DNA of 22,578 nucleotides from Gymnopus androsaceus JB14. Taxonomy: Eukaryota; Basidiomycota; Agaricomycetes; Agaricales; Omphalotaceae. The notes beneath the pieces are model-generated. The model ran no database searches. It saw nothing but the letters and a program-made list of their open reading frames with translations, and was not told the origin of the DNA. A program made the position numbers and the translations under genes. How positions within the stretch are numbered: position 1 is the first letter of the stretch; each line of letters begins with the position of its first letter. The stretch is from contig ML770052.1 in the NCBI GenBank assembly GCA_009733575.1, forward strand, positions 1 through 22,578, read 5' to 3'. Shown piece by piece: positions 7,979 through 17,423 of the stretch.

Positions 7979-10900
7979 AAAAATAATGGCGATGATCTCT
8001 TTGAAGGCCTGGGACTCTCAGACTTTGGTGTTTCTACACCTGTCACTTCAGCCTTTATTTCTGTAGAGTCTCTCACTGCCGACTCTCAACGTGTCCAAAC
8101 GCGACTCATCGAAATCGACCCTCTAATTGCACCAACTACATTGCATGAGAACCAATCTGCATTTAATGAAGATTCACTCAATGCAATAGCTGAAGACAAT
8201 ATTGTAGTTGATTTGAAGCAGTTTCAGAAACCGCCAAAGCGATACAAAAAATCCGTGAGTGGCGAATACTTCTTGAAATTTAACAATACTTATTCGCCTG
8301 TAGGATCATCCTCTTCTGAATTGGGCCACCTCAAAGAGTTGAAGAGGGGAGGAAGGGGAAACGATGGAGTACGAAACATGGCTGAAACAAAGATAGGGGA
8401 ACTGGCGGTGTCTTGCATCACATGTCCTGCCCCCGGAATCAACTTACCCGAGGGTTGGGAGAATGCACCTCCAGATAAGCAGTAAGCATGCTATCATTTT
8501 ATTGGTGCGTATCCTAAAGTTCAACTGGATTGACAGGTTTCTCTACGCATTAATGATTGCCATTGACGCGTGTTTTTGTTTGAAGAGCTGTGAAGTGTCT
8601 ACATGGGCTCTTGACCCTCCGTTAGGGGACAGCTGGAGTTATTTCGTGGAATCAGGGCCTTATTGAAAGTATTGTGCAACAATAAAGGATCAAGAAGAGG
8701 TGAGTCATTTCATGAGCAACCTTTTACAAATGTGTTGAGCGTTGTCTAGATTTGCACATGCACAGGGCTTGCAGCACTCGACTATGCTAATACAAAATAT
8801 TCCAAAGGATACTGCGCTACTGGAGTTGGGATGTGTACATGCAGCCACCATGAAGTTGTAATGAAGAATGGGGTTGGTGATTTACAGAAGGGTGAACGGT
8901 AAGCATATTTATTGCACTTCTTTTACGAGTCGTCTAATCGTAACCAGATATGGAAACATTGACTATATTTTTGCCTCTATGTGTCGGCATATCTGCCTCC
9001 TCCTTGTCCTCCTTATCTCCTATGATATTGCATGCCAATGGTCAAAAAAGCTACTTGAACGACTTAAGAACCTCCCTCCCCTTGTCTGACTATCAGTGAT
9101 CTTGCGAATCTTGGCTTTTGTTGTCCCAAAATTGCACATTCTTTTGCATATCTTGAAGTGCCAACTATTGTTCAACTTATTATATATGCTTGGTGCAGGG
9201 CAAACCGGTGCAGAGGGAATTGAGTGAATCTGGTCCGGTAGTGGACTTCTTGGCACCAGCACTGGGGAGATGGGGCCTGGATCGCGCCAGAATACTATTG
9301 AAGATTATTGGCACAACTGGAACTGGCGTAAACTGGTGGGACTGGGTATGACTTACTCTTTCGTCAATTTATTCATACTTAGTCGGTTTCTTAGGTGCTT
9401 TACTTCTGAAAAGACTCAAGAAAGCTCTTAAAGAGTATTACAAACAGAAGGAATCGTTCGAAACATCCGTCACGAACCAGGTTGCCGAGGCTCCTCAGTG
9501 GATGAAGATGGTTGAAGATTTCGAATCTCGACGGTTGAACTTCAATCCATTTGAGCTTCCTAGCTTAGGTATGTTTTCACATTTACGAGGAGAATACTTT
9601 TTTACTGTGTTCATCAGGGCCTACTTTGCAAGACATTCGATTAGAGTTTGCATTGGAGGAGCAGGCAAAGGCTAGGGTGGAAAGGGAGGCAAACGACAAT
9701 GAAGGAGGGGAAGAAAGTACTCAGCTGCAATCTTTGAAAGAAGGGATTAGTCCATCAGCTGAGGAGGCTAGTGTCGGCCAGTACATGTTTCTACTGTTTG
9801 AGGTGGAGGAACAGCAGTGCGTGTTTTTTTTCTTTCTTTTTTTTCGGAATATTTCTTATCATTTTGTTTATTTTAGACGACAACTTCTATTGGATATAAA
9901 GAGCACTCGTTCCCCCATGGAGAGGCAGTGGGCCAACTTTGCTGATTGTAGAACAAGAATTGAACATCAGATTAACCGGATTAGATCATTGCAAAAGGTC
10001 CACTGTCCGGTTGCAATTCAACTTTTGGCTACAGCCGGGCCCACTTTGGATATGCATGGCACACCCGTACCTTCTCCTGAAGCTGAGCAAGTCGCTCTCA
10101 TTTTTCCCTCTGAGCTACCGGAGACATGTCGAAATCCTGTTCACGCTGCTATGGAATGTCGGTATCGCGATGATCAGTGTAGAGCAAGCCTGAATCACAT
10201 CTGACACACCTTACTTGTCAAGCGTAGGCTCTACACATACAGGAGCAATCACGTCCGAGCTCAGAAGCGGAACACCAAGAGCAGGTCTCTTCTTGATAAT
10301 CAGCAAAAGAAGATTGACCTTGCAGCAGCTACTTATCGGAGGGCATTGGAGGCAAAATTGAGGTTAGTTGGAAAGGATAAGGTAGGATGGAAGATATTGA
10401 GGCAGGAAGACATCAGGATGCTTGGCAATGAGGAATAGCAGAAGAAGAAGAAGAAGCAGAGGCCTATGAAAAATAAGCAAAAGGAGGCTGCAAAGGTTAA
10501 CAAGCATGGCGGTGTGCAGGGTGTCCCAGGTGCAGGCAAAAGTACTAGGACTACCTCCAGGATTTGGATGGCTGTAGATGGCGAGGCAGGCTTTGCAACA
10601 GACGAGGCACTGTACAACGGTAATGAATTTATTCAATTTTTGGAGTGCTTTTTCTGACCGTCCAACTGTACAGGATTGAGGGTAGAGTTCTGCAAGACTT
10701 ATGCTCGCGTACGACATTGGACTGAGGAAATCCAACTGCTGCAGGAGGAAATGAAGCGCTGTCTGTTATTGCTTGATAAGCAAGCTAACGATTGGAATGC
10801 AAGATCAGTGATACTGGAGTTCCAGGGAGCTCATGCAGAAGGTGTAGCAGCCTATGCTCATAAGCAGGCTGTTGTCCAGAAGCTAATCTCCAGTGGGTTT

Positions 10901-11134
10901 CGAAATTTATGGTCTAAGTATCTTTCATCACCTATATTGGATCAGCCTCTGGAGACAAACAAAGACCAGGATGTGCAAATGGGTAATGGAACAGAATCTG
11001 AGGAGGAACTGGGAGAATCAGAAGCAGAGCGGACGGACGACGAGGAATCAGAGGGATCAGAGGATGATAAGGGAGGTCGCCAGGGGTCTGAGCGTATGGA
11101 TGATGAGCTCAGCAAGGAGAGTGAGGAGGATTAG
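7979..11134 (+). pseudogene. KDZ-superfamily transposase relic, eight exons, five stops
   Basis: KDZ (Kyakuja-Dileera-Zisupton) DNA transposase. Exons by frame and GT..AG sites: about 7979-8481, 8537-8699, 8750-8898, 8948-9345, 9395-9568, 9618-9816, 9877-10619 and 10674-11134; introns are about 48-60 nt. Family motifs: PPKRYKKS, GELAVSCITCPAPGINLPEG, LYALMIAID (Asp 8565-8567), NGVGDLQKGERYGNIDYIF, LISYDIACQW (Asp 9024-9026), GAGQTGAEGIE, EMGPGSRQNTIEDYWHNWNW, a helical C-terminal region (ECRYRDDQCRASLNHI; KRRLYTYRSNHVRAQKR; WTEEIQLLQEEMKRC) and an acidic tail. In-frame stops: TGA 8664, TGA 9087, TGA 9225, TGA 10202, TAG 10436. The usual cysteine-rich (CxC-type) zinc region between PPKRY and HLKELKRGGRG is absent, suggesting an internal deletion near 8255-8320. 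The start is uncertain because no good in-frame ATG lies at the beginning. It is in the same orientation as the TET/JBP gene, a pairing known in mushroom genomes. Inactive as it stands. Confidence 0.88.
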
Positions 11135-11289
11135 TGGGCCGACCATCACATACCAAAATTTTCCGCTTTTTTTACGATTTTTCTCCATAATTTTATTCCA
11201 GTGTTTGGTATTTATCATTGTTCTTTTAAAAGATGGGTTCTATCGACATTCTTTTAAAAAATGGATAATAGACCATTTAGTAAGCAGCT

Positions 11290-11472
11290 CGGCAGAGCTG
11301 GGCAGCCGCAATCGGCATGCTAAGTGTGCCGCAAGGTGCCAAACAAGCGCCGTGAGCGCTAGGTCAGCCAGGAGCAGCAGCCCAAGCTTTTCTCCGGGCC
11401 TCCGGAAATTATCGTAGCTTTTTACAAAACATCTACGAAGTCTTATCAATGTTTTTTTAAAAGGCTTTACAG
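11290..11472. mobile_element. Diverged solo arm related to the giant inverted-repeat element
   Basis: This segment runs parallel to the right end of the 12092-15130 element: an AAGCGCC-rich part, then CTCCGGGCCTCCGGAAATTA, TCGTAG, CAAAACA and a terminus ..GGCTTTACAG at 11472. Estimated identity is around 70%, well below that between the two arms of the large element. No partner arm was found nearby, so it is a solo or truncated end of an older relative, lying just behind the KDZ gene. Confidence 0.65.
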
Positions 11473-11544
11473 CATTGGTTGGTCAGCCCACAAAGATGCC
11501 ATACCTTCCTCCTCACTATCCCCCAATCCCTCCTAACTCATTGC

Positions 11545-12091
11545 TCACGCTTCCTGTTGCCAAAAACAAATTCGATCACCTACAATCACTTTGATGGCGT
11601 TCTTTTGGATTCCTGAAACTGCTGCAAGACCACCTGGCGCCCCAATGGCTTTCAGTCCCTGGGGGTAATTCACAAGTTTCACTTTCTCCCTGTAACACAT
11701 ATCGGCAAAAGCGGGACCCCATTTCATTCCAGTGATCTTGCTGTTTGGGCACAACATTTCTGAAATTCGCCTCAACATTCAGAGAAAGAAGATCAACAAA
11801 GGAGAAAATAACTCACGTAAGTTGTGAACCCAGATATCCTTGACTGAAGCATGTAGTGTTGCCTTATTCAATTTATCACCCATATACTTGTTGATGATCC
11901 TCTGCTTTTGTGGATTGAGCAATGTGCCTTGCTTCTTGCGCATGAGCTGGGCATGGATCATGGTCCCGTAATCAATACACTGGTCCCGCATCTGCAATGG
12001 GTTATCCTCCTTCATACTGAGGTAGTAGGGATCCGAGCCAAACGCAACTGCTTGTGCTGAGATGCCGTCAACGATCCATCCAAAACAGCCG
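11545..12091 (-). pseudogene. Unrecognised protein gene, 5' end cut by inverted-repeat element
   Basis: Minus-strand gene with two exons, 12091-11817 and 11759-11545, joined across a 57-nt intron 11816-11760 (GTGAGT donor, TTTCAG acceptor). The splice links ..VKDIWVHNL to QMLCPNSKITGMKWGPAF in frame. Features: FGWIVDGISAQAVAFGSD, MKEDNPLQMRDQCIDYG, a Lys/Arg-rich middle, and KLVNYPQGLKAIGAPGG near the end; stop at 11547-11545. It resembles uncharacterised proteins often seen beside transposons in agaric genomes, but I cannot assign a function. The reading frame runs straight into the arm of the large inverted repeat at about 12091, so the N-terminal part is missing or displaced. Confidence 0.5.
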
Positions 12092-13241
12092 ATACTGTAA
12101 AGCATTTTCAAAAAATACCAATAAGTTGTCGTAGGTGTTTTGCAAAGAACTACGATAACTTCCGGAGGTCCGGAAAAAAGCCCGGTCAGCTGCCAGAGTC
12201 CGGTGACGCGCTTAGGGCGCTTATTCGGCACCCCCGGCACCCCCGGCACTGTCCCAAAATGATAGAATACCATCAAATAGCATGATCTCATAATTGAGCC
12301 ATTGTTTTTAAAAAAGATGATGATAGCAGTTTGTCGGGGCAATGCCCGCCCACTGGTATATATAGTGCGCTCACCGGCGCTTATTTTCCCGCCCTCCGGC
12401 GCTTATTTCACAAAAAAAAAAAAGTTGTCAGAAAGCCTTATATAATCCTGAAAAAATCATTAAAAATAGTGAAAATATTCAGGGGGCAGAAGGGCGCCCT
12501 GGGCCGGCTTAAATTTTTGTCATGTGACTTGGGACTCAATTTAGCATAAAAATTTGAAATTAGGCCCAATAAATCCCGGAAAAATCTTGGAAAAATCACA
12601 AAAAAATGGAAAATATTCAGAGGGTGTGTCACAGTCACATGACCCTGTATCTTTGACAAATAAATCCCAATAATAGATAATAATTGCAAAAAAAATCAGA
12701 AAATACTCATAAAACAGCAGCAGGAGTAGGGATATACACCATCCTATATAGTATGGTGTACTGTGTCACCAAATGAATATGGTTGGGGTGGCACCAAATA
12801 AATATTGACAGTGGCACCATATGAATATGGTTAGGGTAGCACCATGATTAAAGTGGCACCAAGTAAATCTGTAAAAATATTGTTACAGTGGCCCCATATG
12901 AATGCAGTTAAAGTGGCACCTTATTTATAGTGGCACCATATGAATATAGCTAGGGTGGCACCATATTTGCAGTGGTGCATATGAATATGGTTGTGGTGCC
13001 ACTGTATACATTCCAAATACAGTTATGGTACTGCCATATAGATTTGGTTATGGACCAGCAACATGAATCTGGTTACAGTATCATTACTGCTTTTGACCAA
13101 TCCTTCAATCATGTATTACCTCTCAAAAATCAACAAGTAGAGTAAATTTATTCTCGAGGTTTTGGCATATCTAATGTGTATTTTTCCGAAATCCATGAAT
13201 AGTTGGTTGGAATAGTACAAGAGTACCTGGTCATGATGATA
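12092..13241 (+). repeat. Left arm of the giant inverted repeat
   Basis: Pairs with 13750-15130. Differences from the right arm: about 140 extra bases at roughly 12440-12600, which look like one extra diverged copy of a unit containing GAAAATATTCAG and ATAAATCCC (compare 12457-12590 with 12590-12680). Subterminal GCGCTTATT motifs occur three times between about 12205 and 12415. Confidence 0.85.
12740..13080 (+). repeat. Array of short palindromic units, left copy
   Basis: Degenerate units of about 28-35 bp built on GTGGCACCATATGAATATGG followed by TTAGGGT or similar. ACCATAT and ATATGGT within each unit are inverted repeats, so every unit is itself a small hairpin. About ten copies can be followed. 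Confidence 0.8.
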
Positions 13242-13749
13242 CTATGTATATACTTATACTGAGTTATGAGTACTACAATAATGTAGTCATACCATTATAC
13301 TTGTAGCAGCACCATACCGTAGAAGTAGGGCTGCAGCACTGCTATTAACACAAGTCATATCTTGCTTCTGTACCAGTATATCACAATACCCTAGCTGTCC
13401 ATATACTTGTATAAACCCAAGTCACCCCAACTACATCACACGAGTTACCTTTCTGAGCAAATAGTACCTTGGTATACTCACATTGATATTGTAGTACTAG
13501 TACTGTAATTGTCATAGTTCAGACATGTAGCCATAGTCTATGTTATTGTTAGTGCATATACTGGTTAATCTTGTCTGTGGTACTGAACTATACTCTACTA
13601 ATAGTCTAATACTATACATGAACCACATTTACATGGCCATAGGATAACCACACTTATATGGAAGTACCCTAACCATATTTAAGCAGCAGTACCATAACAA
13701 TATTGATATAGTACATGAATATGGTCATGATGGTACTATTAGTATAACA
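13242..13749. other. Central spacer of the inverted-repeat element
   Basis: AT-rich, non-coding, rich in TAGTAC, GTACTA and short ACCATA/TATGGT inverted motifs. It would form the loop of the folded structure. No gene seen. Confidence 0.6.
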
Positions 13750-13836
13750 TATCATCATGACTAGGTACTCTTGTACTATTATAACCAACTATCCATGGAT
13801 TTCGGAAAAAAACACATTACAATATAACAAAAATAA

Positions 13837-14098
13837 TGTACCATTTCAAGCACTTTGTCCGGGGGTATGACCTGTGACCAGCTGAACGAATTTAGATTTG
13901 GTTGAGGATCAGTGGGACCTGTGACAAAATGAAAATTTTACAAAAATATTCTACCAATTTGGGTTAGGTGCCTGGAGGGTGCACACAGAAATTGAAAGAA
14001 ATTTGTCACTAGCTGCTATTATATCAGACAAACAGTGACATTTTGTTTTGTTGGGGGCCCCTGTGACCTGTGACCAACAAAGTGATCAAAATGGTACA
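13837..14098. mobile_element. Candidate 262-bp nested MITE in the right arm
   Basis: It begins TGTACCATTT (13837-13846) and ends AAATGGTACA (14089-14098), a 10-bp inverted pair, and coincides with the segment missing from the left arm. Inside, TGACCTGTGACCA occurs twice in direct orientation (near 13870 and 14064). Target duplication is not evident, and some 20 extra bases at the left border are unexplained. The alternative is deletion from the left arm. Confidence 0.45.
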
Positions 14099-14199
14099 GT
14101 ATGCCAAAACCTTGAGAAATCTAAATTCGCTCTACTTGTGGTTTTTTGAGAGGTAAGACATGATTGAAATTGAACAGTTGGATGAAAGCAGTGATGATA

Positions 14200-14620
14200 C
14201 TGTAACCATATTCATGTGGCTGGCCTATAAACATATTTATAGGGCAGTACCATAACTATATCTGGAATGTATACAGTGGCACCACAACCATATTTATCTG
14301 ATGTCACTGTAACCATATTCCTATACCGCCACTGTAACAATATTTATACAGTGCCACTGTAAATATGGTGCCACCCTAGCCATATTCATAAGGTGCCACT
14401 GTAGTAATATTTCTACAGTGCTACCCTAACCATGTTTATACGGTGCCACTGTAACAATATTCATAGAGTGCCACTGTAAATACCCTAACTATATTTACTT
14501 GGTGCCACTGTAATCATGGTGCCACCCTAACCATATATGTACAGTGATAACATAACTATATTTATCTGGTGCCACCCTAACCGTGTTCATACAGTGCCAC
14601 GGTCTGACATAACCATATAT
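14200..14620 (-). repeat. Array of short palindromic units, right copy
   Basis: Mirror copy of the left array: units such as CCACCCTAACCATATT, then CATA and GGTGCCAC(TGTA), about twelve copies, with more variation in unit order than in the outer arm sequence. This suggests copy-number change after the inverted duplication. Confidence 0.8.
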
Positions 14621-15150
14621 AGTATGGTGTATATCCCTACTCCTGCTGCTGTTTTATGAGTATTTTCTGATTTTTTGTGATTATCATCCATTATTGGGAT
14701 TTATTTGTCAAAGATACAGGGTCATGTGATTGTGACACACCCTCTGAATATTTTTCATATTTTTTGTGATTTTTCCAGCATTATATAAGGCTTCCTGACG
14801 ACTTTTTTTGTGAAATAAGCGCCGGAGTGCGGGAAAATAAGCGCCGGTGAGCGCACTATATATACCATGTGGGCGGGCATTGCCCCGACAAACTGCTATC
14901 ATCATCTTTGTCAAAAGCAATGGCTCAATCATGATATCATGCTATTTGATGGTATTCCATCATTTTGGGACAGTGTCAGGGGTGCCGGGGGTGCCGAATA
15001 AGCGCCCTAAGCGCGTCACCGGACTCTGGCAGCTGACCGGGCTTTTTTCCGGACCTCCGGAAGTTATCGTAGTTCTTCGCAAAACACCTATGACAACTTA
15101 TTGGTATTTTTTGAAAATGCTTTACAGTATACTGTGATTCTGATGGGGAG

Positions 15151-17423
15151 ATGAACTTTATGCATTGGAAGACTAGAGAGCGGAGCCGCCAGCAAGCTGA
15201 AAGCGTAGCACTCTGTCCTACTAACTACAAAGACCTTGTTCAGGCTATAGCAAACAGATGGCTGCAAGAGAAGGCAGCAGCTGTTCGGCGTCGATCTCCT
15301 TCTCCTGTCCCTGTTGGTCTCCCTCAGGAAGGATGCCTGCATTTGCAATTGTCCAATCTTGAGGATGAAGAACCTCTGCCTACCGTCGATACAGAGCTTA
15401 TTGCTCCACAAGTTATTAGTCCATCATCTCCTCCTTCCGCCAATCCTGCAACTCCTCCTTTGCCTGCATCTGCTACTTTTCTTCCTTCACGCACATCTGC
15501 ATCTCCTTCCGCGCAATCCGGTATTATCTCATTACCTCCTGCGGTAGAAGCATACTTGGCATCGCAAACCCAGCTTCATCTACCTCCTGCGCCAGACGAC
15601 CGAGTCACTAAAGGCTGGGGTATCTTGCACCAATTTTTTATCAATAAACTGAACCCGAGTGATGCCTTCGAAGCACTCAAGTTGCTTAATTGCAATGATG
15701 CCTTGGACGCAGAATGGGCTTTGGTATGGAAGCGTATCAAGTCAATTGGGATAGAGGAGGGTATAAATGATGAGCAGGAAATACAGGCTCTACAGACGCT
15801 TTTAGATACCCATGATCCAGTTTACAACTCGGCCATCTCTTGTGATGATGAACTGTACGCCTGGTACATACTTAGTCACTGTCTCTTGGAGTGGAGGGAT
15901 CCTGTCGCTGTTCGACCAGACTTGGAAGAACTCTCTATTGGGCAGAAGTGGTTTGGGATGTTGGATCGCATTCTGTCCATACATGACAAGCACTTGGAGG
16001 AATATGCACAAATACAGATTGAACTCGCCAAAATGAAACCAATACGCACAGAGAGTAACAATTACGAAGGACAGGAAGATGACCACGAAGTTTCTCTATC
16101 ACATGACAAAGATGAAGTTCGCAATATTCTAGATATTGTTGATGACTATACGGATGCGCAACTAGACTGGGAACAGAAAGACCTCCTCAGCTATTTCAAC
16201 CTTACGCTACGTCAATCTGAGCTCTGGGATAAATATGGAGTTTACCATGTTTGCTGTTTAGTAAGTTTCATTATTATTTAACAACATAACTACTTCCTGA
16301 CCAACCGTATTTTCAGGTTGGGCAAGAGGCCTCCATCATCAGACGCATTACAGAGGATGTTGCTGCTGGTGTCGCTCCTGAGAGCTTGTGCAGTGCTTTC
16401 CCCTCCTTTTGAGATGGCAGACTATATATTCGCGCAACATCTTTGTCGTCACGTAACTATCCTTTCACCACATACTTGGCTCTCATCAATGGTCTTATAT
16501 ATCGAGAGAAGCAACAGTACTCTTTCTATCGTGACACTACTAAGGATGGTTTACGAGTGGAGGAAAAGCTACTCGCAAAAAAGAAACACCCTGTACCAGT
16601 CCTTTTGCAAAGGTCAAATATTCCCATGCCAGTAAACAAGCATATAGTGGCTTGGAATCGCAATGCAATTTACAAACGTCCAGTTTACATTCCAGGTACA
16701 TGGGCGGTCCCTAAGAAAGGCCCTTACGCTGGGAGTTGAAGAGGAGAAGAAAGCAGGATGAGGCTAATTGCCAGTATGTCGTTGGAAGGGATCCACTTGA
16801 CCTCCGCCGTCACACACCAATACCAGAGCACTGGATCAATAATCCCCATCTGAGGCAATACAACCCGCGTGGTGTTGGAAGTGCCAGTGTATGGGTATGA
16901 GGAAAATAGAGAGGTCAAGATCATAGCTGGTCCTCAGGGTGAAAACATCCTCAAATATGTTGTCAAAGCCAAGGGTCCTGGAGGAAAGCTCCCCTCACAG
17001 ATACTGGATGAGTGGAATATTGCATACAACATTTGTTCTTATGGTTTTACCATGCCTCACACCTGCAACAAGCTGTTGATGATAGCTAGAGGCCCCGAAG
17101 AACATGTTGGGCATCTGGGTTGTTGTCTTTACGTCAACATGGAAAATCAAATTGTGTTGCAGTTTGTGCGTTTGGTATCCTTACCAAAAAACAAGTATGC
17201 AGAGGAAATTGTTTGTGATAAGGAACCTGTGGCGGTGTGTCAGGAGGATTTTGCTGTAGTTCCAGAAAAGCCTGATGAACACAAACTGGCAATCACAGCA
17301 ATTAAACCTCTACAGGATGAAGCATACCGAGTGTATATGGCCCAGTATGGAGTGAATGTTGATGATAGCTTAGAACTTATTAACTATTATTTTGGACTCT
17401 ATGTATATATTGAAATAGAATAA
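15151..17423 (+). pseudogene. Unrecognised multi-exon gene with stop and frame shifts
   Basis: Function not recognised. Exon 15151-16260 encodes about 370 residues: a basic start (MNFMHWKTRERSRQQ), a Pro/Ser/Ala-rich low-complexity section (about residues 90-150), then a mostly helical part (KGWGILHQFFINKLNPSDAF, ELYAWYILSHCLLEWRDP, GQKWFGMLDRILSIHDKHLE). A 56-nt intron 16261-16316 leads to VGQEASIIRRITEDVAAGVA, then an in-frame TGA 16410-16412, then DGRLYIRATS to YIPGTWAVPKKGPYAGS. The frame shifts near 16735 (ELKRRRKQDEANCQYVVGRD and HTPIPEHWINNPHLRQYNPR) and again near 16868, entering 16869-17423, with GPGGKLPSQILDEWNIAYN and EEHVGHLGCCLYVNMEN, stop 17421-17423. The ATG is 20 bases from the inverted-repeat element, and the frame is open upstream into it, so the true start may be lost. 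Possibly a fusion of two genes; likely decayed. Confidence 0.5.

Larger units (their letters stand above)
12092..15130. mobile_element. Giant inverted-repeat (foldback) element, about 3.04 kb, non-coding
   Basis: The ends are exact complements: ATACTGTAAAGC at 12092 and GCTTTACAGTAT ending at 15130. The outer ~330 bp of each arm (12095-12420 and 14800-15127) match at about 95% or better by eye. Matching continues inwards to about 13241 on the left and 13750 on the right, leaving a spacer of about 500 bp. If the element proper is CTGTAAAGC..GCTTTACAG (12095-15127), it is flanked by TA on both sides, compatible with a TA duplication; the palindromic ends prevent certainty. No transposase-like frame exists: plus and minus ORFs inside are mirror images of one another. 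It is a non-autonomous foldback element mobilised by an unknown transposase. Confidence 0.88.
13750..15130 (-). repeat. Right arm of the giant inverted repeat
   Basis: Reverse complement of 12092-13241. It is longer because of about 278 bases between 13810 and 14100 that have no counterpart on the left, and shorter in the outer part where the left arm has about 140 extra bases. Confidence 0.85.

Noticed and set aside
8255..8303. Intron in the KDZ relic
   Set aside because: It has GT..AG ends and suitable length, but removing it changes the frame and gives early stops, while the unspliced frame leads correctly into HLKELKRGGRG.
8664..10204. Reassigned TGA codon (alternative genetic code)
   Set aside because: The TOK gene ends at TGA in a normal place, the glucanase has no internal TGA, and the repeated TGA codons occur only in transposon-linked genes where Arg is expected. 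Decay explains them.
12331..12549. ORFs in the inverted-repeat arms (also 11779-12342 beyond 12091, 14708-14932 and 14847-15137)
   Set aside because: The same peptides (such as GIYSALTGAYFPALRRLFHK) appear from both arms on opposite strands, so they follow from the repeat and not from coding selection. They resemble no transposase.
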